Numbered from the stretch's first letter, positions 43,363 through 53,118 are shown. The stretch is DNA of 64,000 nt from Rhodovulum robiginosum (GCF_003944755.1 NZ_RWGU01000051.1:372001-436000); one strand, 5' to 3'. Translations and numbers: made by a program. Notes: a model not told the origin generated them from the letters alone.

Positions 43363-44804
43363 GGCGCCACCTCGCCGATGTCGCTCGCCGCGCCGGAACG
43401 CGCGTGCCAGAGCCGCATCAGCATGTTCTGGGCGGTCGCCAGGCGGTATCCGGCCGAGGCGCGCATGTCCGATAGCGGCTGGAAATCCTCGGCCATGGCG
43501 TCACGCGCGGCGATGAGCGTGTCCTCGGCAAAGGGCTGGCCGGCGAGCGCGGCCTCGACCGCAGCCGCGCGTTTCGGGATGCCGGCCATGCCGCCGAAGG
43601 CGATGCGCGCGGATCGGATCGTGCCGTCTTCAACGGCGATGCTGAAGCATCCGCAAACCGCCGAGATGTCCTGATCGCGCCGTTTCGACAGCTTGTAGCA
43701 GCGCAGGGCATCGGGCTGGCGGGGGATCGAAACCGCCTCGACGAACTCGCCCGGGGTGCGGTCCTGTTTGCCATAGTCGAGGAAGAACTCTTCCAGCGCC
43801 AGGCTGCGGTGCGTCTCGCCCTTTCTCAGGTGCAGCGTGGCGCCCAGCGCGATCAGCGCCGGCGGTGTGTCGCCGACGGGCGAGCCGTTGGCGATGTTGC
43901 CCCCGACCGTCGCCGCCGCCCGCACCTGGGGCGAGCCGAAGCGGGCGAGCATCACCGCGAAATGCGGGTGGTGGCTTTGCATCAGCGTCATCAGCTCGGC
44001 GATCGTTACGCCCGCGCCGAGGCGGATCTCGGTGTCGGTAATCTCGATCTTCTGCAGGTCCGCGCAGCCGTTGAGAAACGCCACCTGGCCGAGGTCCTGC
44101 AGCCCCTTGGTGACCCACAGGCCCACATCGGTGGCCCCGGCGACGAGCGTGGCGTCGGGGTGCTCTTCGTACCAGGTGGCGAGTTCGTCGGCGTCGGCCG
44201 GGCGGAACGCGCCTGGGGGCTGTCCGCCCCCGGCGCCACCGTCGCTCGGACCGATGGCGCCACCGATGGCGACCCCCGAGGATATTTCGGGCCAGAGGAA
44301 CCTTGGGGCGTCGGGAAGGGTGTCTGCGAGCCAGCCGGGGCCCGGTTGAGCGGCCGCGGCCTCGGCGGCGCGGACGATGGGGGCGTAGCCGGTGCAGCGG
44401 CAGAGGTTGCCCGAAAGGGCCGTGTCATGGTCAGCCTCGCCATTGCGGTGCGCGGCGGCCAGCGCGACCGCGATGCCGGGGGTGCAAAAGCCGCATTGGC
44501 TGCCGTGATGCTCGATCAGCGCCTCCTGCACCGGGTGGAGCGTGCCATCGGGGCCGGCGAGCCCCTCGACCGTGCGCACCGCGGCGCCGTGAAGCTGGGG
44601 CAGGAACAGGATGCAGGCGTTGAGCGGCCGGGTGCCGCGCGCGTCGGTCACCATTACGGTGCAGGCGCCGCAATCGCCCTCGTTGCAGCCTTCCTTGGTG
44701 CCGGTCAGCCCGCGCGCCTCGCGCAGCCAGTCAAGCAGGGTCAGCGTGGGCGGCGGGTCGGTCAGCTCGACCGTCTCGCCGTTGAGAAGAAAGCGCAGGG
44801 GCAT
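43359..44804 (-). CDS. xdhA: Xanthine dehydrogenase small subunit XdhA (two 2Fe-2S clusters, FAD)
   Basis: 481 residues from the ATG at 44804. Electron-transfer subunit: the first 2Fe-2S cluster uses C40, C45, C48 and C64 ([10 protein letters not shown]), the second C104, C107, C135 and C137 (CGFCTPG, CRCTGY). The FAD domain begins near residue 205, with [17 protein letters not shown] and [23 protein letters not shown]. Odd: residues 169-198 (starting [14 protein letters not shown]) lie between the iron-sulfur and FAD domains and are encoded by a dispersed-repeat copy in the sense direction. The length is therefore slightly above usual bacterial XdhA. First gene of the purine operon. Confidence 0.95.
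   Translation of the reverse strand: MPLRFLLNGETVELTDPPPTLTLLDWLREARGLTGTKEGCNEGDCGACTVMVTDARGTRPLNACILFLPQLHGAAVRTVEGLAGPDGTLHPVQEALIEHHGSQCGFCTPGIAVALAAAHRNGEADHDTALSGNLCRCTGYAPIVRAAEAAAAQPGPGWLADTLPDAPRFLWPEISSGVAIGGAIGPSDGGAGGGQPPGAFRPADADELATWYEEHPDATLVAGATDVGLWVTKGLQDLGQVAFLNGCADLQKIEITDTEIRLGAGVTIAELMTLMQSHHPHFAVMLARFGSPQVRAAATVGGNIANGSPVGDTPPALIALGATLHLRKGETHRSLALEEFFLDYGKQDRTPGEFVEAVSIPRQPDALRCYKLSKRRDQDISAVCGCFSIAVEDGTIRSARIAFGGMAGIPKRAAAVEAALAGQPFAEDTLIAARDAMAEDFQPLSDMRASAGYRLATAQNMLMRLWHARSGAASDIGEVAP
44209..44304 (-). repeat. Dispersed repeat, copy D, inside xdhA (sense to the gene)
   Basis: On the minus strand: TCCTCTGGCCCGAAATATCC, then TCGGGGG, a 45-base middle, and GGGGGCGGACAGCCCCC. 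The core is identical to copy B over CTGGCCCGAAATATCC. Translated it gives about 30 residues in the linker of XdhA without breaking the frame. The middle is longer than in copies B and C. Confidence 0.7.
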
Positions 44805-44997
44805 GGCCGGTCCGCCGCTTTGGTGTTTCGCGCCGGCCGCGTGCCTCGCCCGATGCGGCGGCGGGCTGGGGCGACCGTTCCGAGACCCGAGGAAACCGGC
44901 AAAGCGGGGACTTGGCAAGGGGCGGCGGAGGGTTTCGCGCAGGCTGCCCGGCGGCTAGGCTGGTTTTCGAGGTCGATGCCGCGAAGGAGGGCGTGCC

Positions 44998-45363
44998 ATG
45001 TTTCCCCACGCGCTGCACCATGTGCAACTGGCGATGCCGGCGGGCGGCGAGGACGCGGGCCGCGCGTTTTACCGCGACCTGCTGGGGCTGGAGGAAGAGG
45101 CCCGGCCCGAGGCGCTGGATGCGCGCGGCGGGGTGTGGTTCTACCGCGGCGAGTTGCGGTTGCATCTGGGCGTCGAAGAGGGGTTTCGCCCCGCGAGAAA
45201 GGCGCACCCGGCCCTGATGGTGGCGGATCTGGACGCGCTGGCCGAGCGGCTGGAGCGGGCGGGCTGCGCGTTGGTCTGGGACGAGGCCATCCCGCAGGTG
45301 CGGCGGTTTTTCATCGACGACCCTTTCGGCAATCGGATCGAGTTGATGGAGGGCGCGCGATAG
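44998..45363 (+). CDS. Glyoxalase/VOC-family protein
   Basis: 121 residues. The vicinal-oxygen-chelate fold is suggested by ALHHVQLAMPAGGEDAGRAFYRDLLGLEE, GELRLHLGVEEGFRPARKAHPALMV and FFIDDPFGNRIELMEG, which carry the usual H, H and E metal ligands. The substrate is unknown; glyoxalase I, bleomycin-resistance and dioxygenase relatives all share the fold. It is a single gene between divergent xdhA and co-directional dnaE. Confidence 0.88.
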   Translation: MFPHALHHVQLAMPAGGEDAGRAFYRDLLGLEEEARPEALDARGGVWFYRGELRLHLGVEEGFRPARKAHPALMVADLDALAERLERAGCALVWDEAIPQVRRFFIDDPFGNRIELMEGAR

Positions 45364-45380
45364 CGCTTGGCGGGGGGCCG

Positions 45381-45402
45381 GCCGGCGGGCTAGCCTGCCG
45401 GC
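45381..45402 (+). promoter_or_regulatory. 22-bp near-palindrome abutting the dnaE start codon
   Basis: GCCGGCGGGCTAGCCTGCCGGC at this position is self-complementary except for two bases that become G-U pairs in RNA. It ends one base before the dnaE ATG at 45404 and covers the place where a ribosome-binding site would be; no AGGAGG-like site is seen. In mRNA it could fold over the ribosome site, or it could be a protein operator. Confidence 0.35.
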
Positions 45403-45403
45403 C

Positions 45404-48400
45404 ATGAGCAGCCTTCCCCGATTCATTCACCTGCGGCTTCACACCGAGTATTCGCTTCTGGAAGGGGCGGTGCGGGTGAAGAAGCTGCCCGAGATGTGCC
45501 GTGCCGCGGGGATGCCCACCGTCGCCGTGACCGACACCAATAACATGTTCTGCGCGCTGGAGTTTTCGACGCTGGCCGCGGGCGCGGGCATCCAGCCGAT
45601 CCTGGGGTGCCAGGTCGATCTGGCCTACGATCCCGCGGCGCCGGGCGAGCGGCCGCGCGCGCCGGCGCCCTTGGTTCTGCTGGCGCAGGACGAGGCGGGT
45701 TACGGCAACCTGATGAAGCTGAATTCCTGCCTCTACCTTGGCAAGGCGGGGCAGCTGCCGCAGGTGACGCTGGACGAGCTGGTGGCGCATGCCGGCGGGC
45801 TGATTTGTCTGACCGGCGGGCCCGAGGGGCCGGTGGGGCGGTTGTTGCAGGCCGGCCAGCGGCCCAAGGCCGAGGCGTTGGCGGCGCGGCTGGCGGGGGC
45901 CTTTCCCGACAGGCTTTACGTCGAGCTGCAGCGCCACCCGGGGCCCGGCGGACATCCGACCGAGGCGGAGCAGGCGACAGAGCGCGGCCATGTCGAGATC
46001 GCCTATGCGATGGAGCTGCCGCTGGTGGCGACCAACGATGTCTATTTTCCCAAGGAAGAGATGTACGAGGCCCATGACGCGCTAATCTGCATTTCCGAGG
46101 GCGCCTATGTCGACCAGGCCGATCCGCGCCGGCGGCTGACCGCGCAGCACTATTTCAAGAGCGCCGACGAGATGGCCGCGCTTTTCGCCGACCTGCCCGA
46201 GGCGCTGGAAAACACCGTCGAGATCGCAAGGCGCTGCGCGGTCAAGGCGGAGAAACGCCCGCCGATCCTGCCGCGCTTTGCCGATGACGAGGTCGAGGAG
46301 TTGCGCCGGCAGGCGAAGGAGGGGCTGGCCGCGCGGCTGGCGGTGATCCCCCATGCCGCGCCGGTCGATGCCTACGAAAAGCGGCTGGAGTTCGAGCTGG
46401 GCATCATCGAGGGCATGGGCTTTCCCGGCTATTTCCTGATCGTGGCCGATTTCATCAAATGGGCGAAAGAGCAGGACATCCCGGTGGGGCCGGGGCGGGG
46501 TTCGGGCGCCGGCAGCCTGGTGGCCTATGCGCTGACCATCACCGATCTCGACCCGCTGCGCTATTCGCTGCTGTTCGAACGGTTCCTCAACCCCGAGCGG
46601 GTCAGTATGCCCGACTTCGACATCGACTTCTGCATGGACCGGCGCGAAGAGGTGATCGAGTACGTCCAGCGCAAGTACGGGCGCGAGAAGGTGGCGCAGA
46701 TCATCACCTTCGGCGCGCTCTTGTCAAAGGCTGCGGTGCGCGACGTGGGGCGCGTGCTGCAGATGCCCTACGGGCAGGTCGACAAGCTGTCGAAGCTGAT
46801 CCCGGTGGAAGGGGTCAAGCCCGTCTCGATTGCCCAGGCGCTGACCGACGAGCCGCGCCTGCGCGAGGCCGCGCGCGCCGAGGAGGTGGTGGACCGTCTC
46901 TTGACCTACGGCCAGCAGGTCGAGGGGCTGCTCAGAAACGCCTCGACCCATGCCGCCGGCGTGGTGATCGGCGACCGGCCCCTGGACGCGCTGGTGCCGC
47001 TCTACCAGGACCCGCGCTCGGACATGCCGGCGACCCAGTTCAACATGAAGTGGGTCGAGCAGGCGGGGCTGGTGAAGTTCGACTTTCTCGGGCTGAAAAC
47101 CCTGACGGTGATCCAGAACGCGATCGAGCAGATCCTCGGCGGCGGGCGCAATCTGCACGAGGCGGCCGACGGAAGCGTCCTTTATCAACCGGCCGAGGGG
47201 GCGGAGAACGATATCGGCCAGATCCCGCTGGAGGACGAAAAGACCTATCGCCTTTATGCCAGCGCGAAAACGGTCGCCGTGTTCCAGGTGGAAAGCTCGG
47301 GCATGATGGATGCGCTGAGGCGGATGAAGCCCACCTGCATCGAGGATATCGTGGCGCTGGTGGCGCTTTACCGCCCCGGCCCGATGGAGAACATCCCGAA
47401 ATATTGCGAGGTGAAGAACGGACTGTCGAAACGCGACCGCCTGCATCCCACCGTCGATCACATTCTGGACGAAACCCAGGGCATCATCGTCTACCAGGAA
47501 CAGGTGATGCAGATCGCGCAGGAGATGGCGGGCTACAGCCTCGGCGGCGCCGACCTGCTGCGCCGCGCCATGGGCAAGAAGATCCAGGAAGCGATGGATG
47601 CCGAGAAGCCCAAGTTCCTGGCCGGGGCCAAGGCGAACGGGGTGGACGAGAAGAAGGCGCAGGAGACCTGGGCGCTGCTGGACAAGTTCGCCAATTACGG
47701 CTTCAACAAGTCCCACGCCGCGGCCTATGCGGTGGTCAGCTACCAGACCGCGTGGCTGAAGGCGAACCATCCGGTCGAGTTCATGGCCGGTGTCATGAAC
47801 TGCGATATCCACCTTACCGACAAGCTGGCCGTCTATGCCGAAGAGGTGCGCCGCGGCCTCGATATCGAGATCGTGCCGCCCTGCGTGAACCGTTCCGGCG
47901 CGATGTTCGGGGTGGCGGACGGCAAGCTGGTTTACGGGCTGGGGGCGCTGAAAAACGTGGGCGTCGAGGCGATGAAGATGATCGTCGCGGCGCGGCGCGC
48001 CGATCCGGGTGACGAGGCCAGCCCTGACAAGCCCTTCGTCACGCTTTTCGATTTCGCCCGGCGGGTTGATCTCAAACGCATCGGCAAGCGGCCGCTGGAG
48101 ATGCTGGCCCGCGCCGGCGCGTTCGACCAGCTCGACCCCAACCGCCGGCGTGTCTTTGACAGCCTCGACGCGCTGGCCGCCTATTCCGCGGCGGTGCATG
48201 ACCAGCGCGGGTCGGCGCAGGTGTCGCTGTTCGGCGAGGCGGGCGACGATCTGCCCGAGCCGCGGCTGAGCCCCGTGGCCGACTGGCTGCCCAACGAGCG
48301 GCTGGCCGAAGAGCACAAGGCGGTCGGCTTTTACCTGTCGGGCCATCCGCTCGACGATTACATGGCCGCGCTCAAGCGCAAGGGGGTGACGACGCTTTCG

Positions 48401-48934
48401 GACCTGGCCGAGGCCGTCAAGGCCGGGCCGCGCGTGGCCAAGCTGGCCGGGGCCGTCTCGGGACGGCAAGAGCGGAAATCGGCCCGCGGGAACCGCTTTG
48501 CCTTTGCCCAGCTTTCCGACCCGACCGGGCTATACGAGGTCACCGTCTTTTCGGACGTTCTGGAACAGGCGCGCGACCATCTGGAGGCGGGGCAGAACGT
48601 GGTGCTGGGGGTCGAGGCGACGCTGGAATCCGACCAGCTCAAGCTGCTGGCGCGGTCGGTTCAGCCGGTCGATGGCGTCGTGGCTGATGTGGGCGCGTTG
48701 GGCCTGCGGGTGTTCGTCGACGACCCGGTGGCGGTGAAATCGGTCTCGGGCCTGTTGCAGCGCGCCAAGTCCGAGGGCGGCATCAAGGGGCGCGGGCCGG
48801 TCTGTTTCTGTTTGATGGCGCCCGATCTGCCCGGCGAGGTCGAGATGTCGCTGGACGAAGAATACCCGGTGAACCCGCAGATCAAGGGCGCGATCAAGGC
48901 CTTTGCGGGGGTTTTGACGGTCGAAGAGTTCTAG
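45404..48934 (+). CDS. dnaE: DNA polymerase III subunit alpha (replicative)
   Basis: 1176 residues, the length of replicative DnaE1. The N-terminal PHP domain has HLRLHTEYSLLEGAVRVKKL; the catalytic palm shows GPGRGSGAGSLVAYALTITDLDP and MPDFDIDFCMDRREEV, whose aspartates (about D403 and D405) bind metal. A finger/beta-binding region and a C-terminal OB domain follow (VAKLAGAVSGRQERKSARGN, FAFAQLSDPTGLYEVTVFSDV). The error-prone DnaE2 companions imuA and imuB are absent, which agrees with the replicative enzyme. The next gene starts 15 bp downstream. Confidence 0.96.
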   Translation: MSSLPRFIHLRLHTEYSLLEGAVRVKKLPEMCRAAGMPTVAVTDTNNMFCALEFSTLAAGAGIQPILGCQVDLAYDPAAPGERPRAPAPLVLLAQDEAGYGNLMKLNSCLYLGKAGQLPQVTLDELVAHAGGLICLTGGPEGPVGRLLQAGQRPKAEALAARLAGAFPDRLYVELQRHPGPGGHPTEAEQATERGHVEIAYAMELPLVATNDVYFPKEEMYEAHDALICISEGAYVDQADPRRRLTAQHYFKSADEMAALFADLPEALENTVEIARRCAVKAEKRPPILPRFADDEVEELRRQAKEGLAARLAVIPHAAPVDAYEKRLEFELGIIEGMGFPGYFLIVADFIKWAKEQDIPVGPGRGSGAGSLVAYALTITDLDPLRYSLLFERFLNPERVSMPDFDIDFCMDRREEVIEYVQRKYGREKVAQIITFGALLSKAAVRDVGRVLQMPYGQVDKLSKLIPVEGVKPVSIAQALTDEPRLREAARAEEVVDRLLTYGQQVEGLLRNASTHAAGVVIGDRPLDALVPLYQDPRSDMPATQFNMKWVEQAGLVKFDFLGLKTLTVIQNAIEQILGGGRNLHEAADGSVLYQPAEGAENDIGQIPLEDEKTYRLYASAKTVAVFQVESSGMMDALRRMKPTCIEDIVALVALYRPGPMENIPKYCEVKNGLSKRDRLHPTVDHILDETQGIIVYQEQVMQIAQEMAGYSLGGADLLRRAMGKKIQEAMDAEKPKFLAGAKANGVDEKKAQETWALLDKFANYGFNKSHAAAYAVVSYQTAWLKANHPVEFMAGVMNCDIHLTDKLAVYAEEVRRGLDIEIVPPCVNRSGAMFGVADGKLVYGLGALKNVGVEAMKMIVAARRADPGDEASPDKPFVTLFDFARRVDLKRIGKRPLEMLARAGAFDQLDPNRRRVFDSLDALAAYSAAVHDQRGSAQVSLFGEAGDDLPEPRLSPVADWLPNERLAEEHKAVGFYLSGHPLDDYMAALKRKGVTTLSDLAEAVKAGPRVAKLAGAVSGRQERKSARGNRFAFAQLSDPTGLYEVTVFSDVLEQARDHLEAGQNVVLGVEATLESDQLKLLARSVQPVDGVVADVGALGLRVFVDDPVAVKSVSGLLQRAKSEGGIKGRGPVCFCLMAPDLPGEVEMSLDEEYPVNPQIKGAIKAFAGVLTVEEF

Positions 48935-48948
48935 GGCACGTTCCGGCG

Positions 48949-49710
48949 ATGAAGTCACCTACTCCCAGCGCGCGGCGCGGCAAGCGGCTGCATTTCGGCA
49001 ACCGTTTCCTGTCGGGCAAAACGGTGCTCATCATCGGCCCCGCGGGCACGGCGGAGGACGAGTTGCAGGGGGTCGACCCGGCGGCATTCGACATCGTCAT
49101 CCGCATCAACCGCGCGATCGAGCTGGAAAGCCTCGGGCAAGGGCGCGGCGCGAACCGGTTCAACACCTATATCCGCAACCAGAACGGCAACCGGGCCGGC
49201 GCGTTGGCGGGGCATTACACCGGCGCCAACCTGCGGGCGCGGGGGGTGGAAAACCTTGTGTTCCTGTTCTACCGCTGGCGCGAGCTGCCCAAGCTGGGGC
49301 GAAAGCTGATCTTCTTGCCGTTTCTCAGGCATCCGCTCGATGTCTGGTTCATCGGCCCGCGCTTTCTGAACGCGCTGGCCGACCGGTTGCACGGGGCCAA
49401 GCCCACGGCGGGAATGGCGGCGCTGGAATGGGTGCTGGGGCAGGAATTCGCACGGTTCCACGTCGTCGGGTTTACCTTTTTCCAGACCGGCTATGTGCCC
49501 GGCTACAACGACGATTTCACCTCTGACGCCAGCGCCGAGGCGCGGCTGAAGGGGCTGATGACCCGCGACAAGACCTATTCGCACAAGCCCGATTTCGAAC
49601 GCGCGTATTTCCGCAGGCGCGTGGCCGAGGAACGGGCGCGGGGCAAACGGGTGATCCTGGGCCGGCACGTGGCCGAGGCGCTGGGCAAGGACGTGCCGGA
49701 AGACGGGTAG
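48949..49710 (+). CDS. GT29-like (sialyltransferase-fold) protein
   Basis: 253 residues. The arrangement resembles GT29 sialyltransferases: a large-sialylmotif-like block TVLIIGPAGTAEDELQGVDP then AFDIVIRINRAIELESLG, and a small-motif-like block PTAGMAALEWVLGQEFARFHVVGF. GT29 enzymes transfer sialic acid from CMP-sialic acid to glycans; a few bacterial relatives probably use other sugars. There is no signal peptide or membrane segment. It follows dnaE by 15 bp and precedes hisS, with no sugar-pathway neighbours, so the substrate cannot be guessed. Confidence 0.7.
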   Translation: MKSPTPSARRGKRLHFGNRFLSGKTVLIIGPAGTAEDELQGVDPAAFDIVIRINRAIELESLGQGRGANRFNTYIRNQNGNRAGALAGHYTGANLRARGVENLVFLFYRWRELPKLGRKLIFLPFLRHPLDVWFIGPRFLNALADRLHGAKPTAGMAALEWVLGQEFARFHVVGFTFFQTGYVPGYNDDFTSDASAEARLKGLMTRDKTYSHKPDFERAYFRRRVAEERARGKRVILGRHVAEALGKDVPEDG

Positions 49711-49802
49711 GAAACACCCCGCCCCGACCCTGCGCCCGGTACCTTGCCCCCCCGCCCCCCATCCGCTAGAGACCGCGCGACAGCGACGCGAGGCGGAAAG
49801 CG

Positions 49803-51293
49803 ATGGCCAAGGACAAGAAAGCGCGGCGGCCCAAGGCGGAAACGCCCAAGGGCTTTCGCGACTATTTCGGCGCGGACGTGACCGAGCGCAAGGCGATGCT
49901 CGACACCATCGCCGAGGTCTACCATCGCTACGGGTTCGACCCGCTGGAAAGCTCGGGCGTCGAAACCCTGGACGCGCTGGGCAAGTACCTGCCCGATGTC
50001 GACCGCCCCCATGCCGGCGTCTTCGCCTGGCAGGAGGACGACGGCGACTGGCTGGCGCTGCGCTATGACCTGACCGCGCCGCTCGCCCGCGTTGCCGCGC
50101 AGTTCCGCAACGACCTGCCCAGCCCCTATCGGCGCTACGCCATGGGTCCGGTCTGGCGCAACGAAAAGCCGGGGCCGGGGCGGTTCCGCCAGTTCTACCA
50201 ATGCGACGCCGACACGGTGGGGGCGGCGAGCGTTGCCGCCGATGCCGAGATCTGCGCGATGCTGGCCGACACGCTGGAGGCCGTGGGCATTCCGCGCGGC
50301 GACTACATCGTGCGGGTGAACAACCGCAAGGTTCTGAATGGGGTGATGGAGGTGGCCGGCGTGCTGGACCCCGCCGACCCCGACAAGCACGAGCACGAAC
50401 GCGGCATCGTGCTGCGCGCCATCGACAAGCTCGACCGGCTGGGCGAGTACGGCGTGCGTGCACTTCTGGGCGAGGGGCGCCGCGACGAGTCGGGGGATTT
50501 CACCGAAGGGGCCGGGCTCTCGGACGAGCAGGCCGAGGTGGTGATGGGCTTCATGGCCGCAAAACGCGAGAATGGCGAGGCGACCTGCACGCGCCTGCGC
50601 GAGCTGGTGGCGCACTCAACCATAGGTTCGGAAGGTGTGACCGAGCTGGAAACCATCGCCGCGCTTCTGGCAGCACAGGGCTATGGCCCTGAACGGATCG
50701 AGCTTGACCCCTCGGTCGTGCGCGGCCTCGGTTACTATACCGGCCCCGTTTACGAGGCCGAACTCACCTTCGAGATCCTCGACGAGAAGGGCCGCCCGCG
50801 CCAGTTCGGCTCGGTCGCGGGCGGCGGGCGTTACGATGACCTCGTCAAGCGCTTCACCGGGCAGGCGGTGCCGGCGACCGGCGTTTCCATCGGGGTCGAC
50901 CGGCTGCTCGCCGCGCTGCGCGAAAAGGGCCGGGCGGGCGCGACCCTGCAAGGCCCCGTGATCGTCACGGTGATGGACCGCGACCGCATGGCCGACTACC
51001 AGAAAATGGTGGGCGAGCTGCGCGCCGCCGGCATCCGCGCCGAGGTCTACCTCGGCAACCCCAAGAATTTCGGCAACCAGCTCAAATACGCCGACAAGCG
51101 CAATTCGCCGGCCGCCATCATCCAGGGCAGTGACGAGGCCGAGCGCGGCGTGGTGCAGATCAAGGATCTGGTCCTCGGCGCCAAGATCGCCGAGAGCGCC
51201 AGCCTGGAAGAATGGAAATCCCAGCCCGCGCAATTCGAGGTGCCGCGCGCCGATCTGGTGACCGAGCTCAGCAGCCTGCTGGAGAAATACTGA
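49803..51293 (+). CDS. hisS: Histidine-tRNA ligase
   Basis: 496 residues, class II aminoacyl-tRNA synthetase charging tRNA-His. Motif 2 is [32 protein letters not shown]; the histidine-specific motifs are [18 protein letters not shown] and the ATP site [13 protein letters not shown] with [13 protein letters not shown]-terminal anticodon-binding domain follows. It is longer than E. coli HisRS (424), as in other alphaproteobacteria. Ribosome site GAGGCGGAAAGCG just before the ATG. Overlaps hisZ (TGATG). Confidence 0.97.
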   Translation: MAKDKKARRPKAETPKGFRDYFGADVTERKAMLDTIAEVYHRYGFDPLESSGVETLDALGKYLPDVDRPHAGVFAWQEDDGDWLALRYDLTAPLARVAAQFRNDLPSPYRRYAMGPVWRNEKPGPGRFRQFYQCDADTVGAASVAADAEICAMLADTLEAVGIPRGDYIVRVNNRKVLNGVMEVAGVLDPADPDKHEHERGIVLRAIDKLDRLGEYGVRALLGEGRRDESGDFTEGAGLSDEQAEVVMGFMAAKRENGEATCTRLRELVAHSTIGSEGVTELETIAALLAAQGYGPERIELDPSVVRGLGYYTGPVYEAELTFEILDEKGRPRQFGSVAGGGRYDDLVKRFTGQAVPATGVSIGVDRLLAALREKGRAGATLQGPVIVTVMDRDRMADYQKMVGELRAAGIRAEVYLGNPKNFGNQLKYADKRNSPAAIIQGSDEAERGVVQIKDLVLGAKIAESASLEEWKSQPAQFEVPRADLVTELSSLLEKY

Positions 51294-52399
51294 TGCCCAC
51301 CAAGGCCGAGATCCGCGCCCAGGCCGAGCGGTTGCAGGGCTTCTTCAAGGGTGCCGGGGCGGTGCCGGTGGAAACCGACATCTTGCAGCCCGCCGAGGCG
51401 CTGCTGGACCTCTACGGCGAGGACATCCGCGGGCGGGCCTACGTCACCTCCGACGCGCTGCGGGGCGAACAGATGCTGCGGCCCGATTTCACCGTGCCGG
51501 TGGTGCAGATGCACATGGCCGAGGGCGCCGCGCCCGCGCGCTATACCTACCTGGGCGAGGTTTTCCGCCGGCAGGAACAGCACCCCGGCCGGGCCAGCGA
51601 ATACATCCAGGTGGGGTTCGAGATTTTCGACGGCGAAAACCCGGCGGCCGCCGAGGCCGAGGTTTTCGCGCTCTTCTCCGAGGTGCTGTCGCCGCTGGGC
51701 CTGCGCGCGGCCACCGGCGATATCGGGCTGTTGCTGTCTGCCGTTGCGGGGCTCTCGACCACCGAAAAGCGCAAGGCCGCGCTCCGGCGGCATCTCTGGC
51801 GGCCACGGCGCTTCAAGGCGCTGCTCGACCGGTTCGGCGGGCGCGTACCGGTGCGCGAGGCGCGTGCCAGGCTCTTGCAGGCGCTGGAGGCCGAGGGCGC
51901 CGAGGCGCTGATCGGCAGGGCCGGCCCCGAGATCGGGCTCAGGCGGCGCGACGAGGTGGCCGCGCGGCTGGACGCGCTTGCCCAAGATGCCGCCGAGCCG
52001 CCGATCGCCGCCGCCGAGGTTGCGCTGCTCGATGACCTCATGTCGCTGCGCGAGACCTGCGTGAACGCGCTGGAGCATTTGCGCGACATCGCCGTCGACA
52101 TGCCCGCCATCGCGCCCGCCATCGACCGCATGGCCGCGCGCCTGGATGCGCTGGCAGCCGAAGGCATCGACGTGGATCTGCTGGATTTCGAGGCGAGCTA
52201 CGGGCGCACGACGATGGAATATTACGACGGTTTCGTCTTTGGCTTTTACGCCGAGGCGCGGCCCGACCTGCCCCCTGTGGCCACCGGCGGGCGCTACGAC
52301 GCGCTGACCGCGCGGCTGGGCGGCGGCACGGGCGTGCCCGCCGTGGGCGGGGTGGTGCGCCCCGAACTGGTGCTGACGCTGTCGGGGGCCGGGCAATGA
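51293..52399 (+). CDS. hisZ: ATP phosphoribosyltransferase regulatory subunit HisZ
   Basis: 368 residues. HisZ is a HisRS paralogue without synthetase activity that forms an octamer with short HisG and gives it histidine feedback control. HisRS-like core segments are ALRGEQMLRPDFTVPVVQMH, ARYTYLGEVFRRQEQHPGRASEYIQVGFEIF and GRYDALTARLG. It lies between hisS and hisG with overlaps at both ends, the expected order. Confidence 0.95.
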   Translation: MPTKAEIRAQAERLQGFFKGAGAVPVETDILQPAEALLDLYGEDIRGRAYVTSDALRGEQMLRPDFTVPVVQMHMAEGAAPARYTYLGEVFRRQEQHPGRASEYIQVGFEIFDGENPAAAEAEVFALFSEVLSPLGLRAATGDIGLLLSAVAGLSTTEKRKAALRRHLWRPRRFKALLDRFGGRVPVREARARLLQALEAEGAEALIGRAGPEIGLRRRDEVAARLDALAQDAAEPPIAAAEVALLDDLMSLRETCVNALEHLRDIAVDMPAIAPAIDRMAARLDALAAEGIDVDLLDFEASYGRTTMEYYDGFVFGFYAEARPDLPPVATGGRYDALTARLGGGTGVPAVGGVVRPELVLTLSGAGQ

Positions 52400-53094
52400 C
52401 GCTGAAACTGGGGGTGCCCTCGAAGGGCCGGCTGATGGACAAGACCTTCGACTGGTTCGCGGGGCACGGTGTGTCGATCCGGCGTACCGGGTCGGAGCGC
52501 GAATATGCCGGCGCGGTCGAGGGGATCGACGGGATCGAGCTGGTGCTGCTGTCGGCGGGCGAGATTCCGCGCGAGCTGGCGGCGGGGCGCATCCATCTGG
52601 GTGTGACGGGCTCTGACCTGGTGCAGGAAAAGCTGGCCGATTGGCAAGCCCGCGTCGCGGCGCTGGAGCCCATGGGCTTCGGCTTTGCCGACCTGGTGAT
52701 CGCGGTGCCCGCCTTCTGGGCCGATGTCGAAACGCTCGACGATCTCGACGCCGCCGCCGCGGCCTTTCGCGCGGCGCATGGGCACCGCCTCAGGATCGCC
52801 ACGAAATACCACCGCCTCGTGCGGGAGTTCCTGCGCGAGGCGGGTGTGGCCGATTATGCCCTCGTCGACAGCCAGGGCGCGACCGAGGGCACGGTCAAGA
52901 ACCTCACCGCCGAGGCTATCGCCGACATCACCTCGACCGGCGAGACCCTGCGCGCCAACCACCTGAAGATCCTGTCCGACGGGGTGATTCACCGCAGCCA
53001 GGCGACGCTTTTCAAAGCGCGCGGGGCCGATTGGGACAACGGGGCGCGGGGCGTCTATCAGCGACTGGCGGACCGGCTGGGCCTGGGGGAGTGA
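52396..53094 (+). CDS. hisG: ATP phosphoribosyltransferase catalytic subunit, short form
   Basis: 232 residues. First step of histidine biosynthesis: ATP plus PRPP gives phosphoribosyl-ATP. LKLGVPSKGRLMDKTFDWFA at the N-terminus, GVTGSDLVQEK, and the PRPP site DSQGATEGTVKNLTAEAIADITSTG. The short form lacks the C-terminal allosteric domain and depends on HisZ, encoded immediately upstream. A weak 6-bp hairpin follows at 53101-53118. Confidence 0.96.
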   Translation: MTLKLGVPSKGRLMDKTFDWFAGHGVSIRRTGSEREYAGAVEGIDGIELVLLSAGEIPRELAAGRIHLGVTGSDLVQEKLADWQARVAALEPMGFGFADLVIAVPAFWADVETLDDLDAAAAAFRAAHGHRLRIATKYHRLVREFLREAGVADYALVDSQGATEGTVKNLTAEAIADITSTGETLRANHLKILSDGVIHRSQATLFKARGADWDNGARGVYQRLADRLGLGE

Positions 53095-53100
53095 GCGCGC

Positions 53101-53118
53101 GCAGCCGTGAAGGGCTGC
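53101..53118 (+). terminator. Possible weak hairpin after hisG
   Basis: GCAGCC-gtgaag-GGCTGC forms a 6-bp stem directly after the hisG stop. No T-run follows, so termination is uncertain. The remaining 240 bp to the DUF1489 gene contain no other recognisable feature. Confidence 0.35.
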
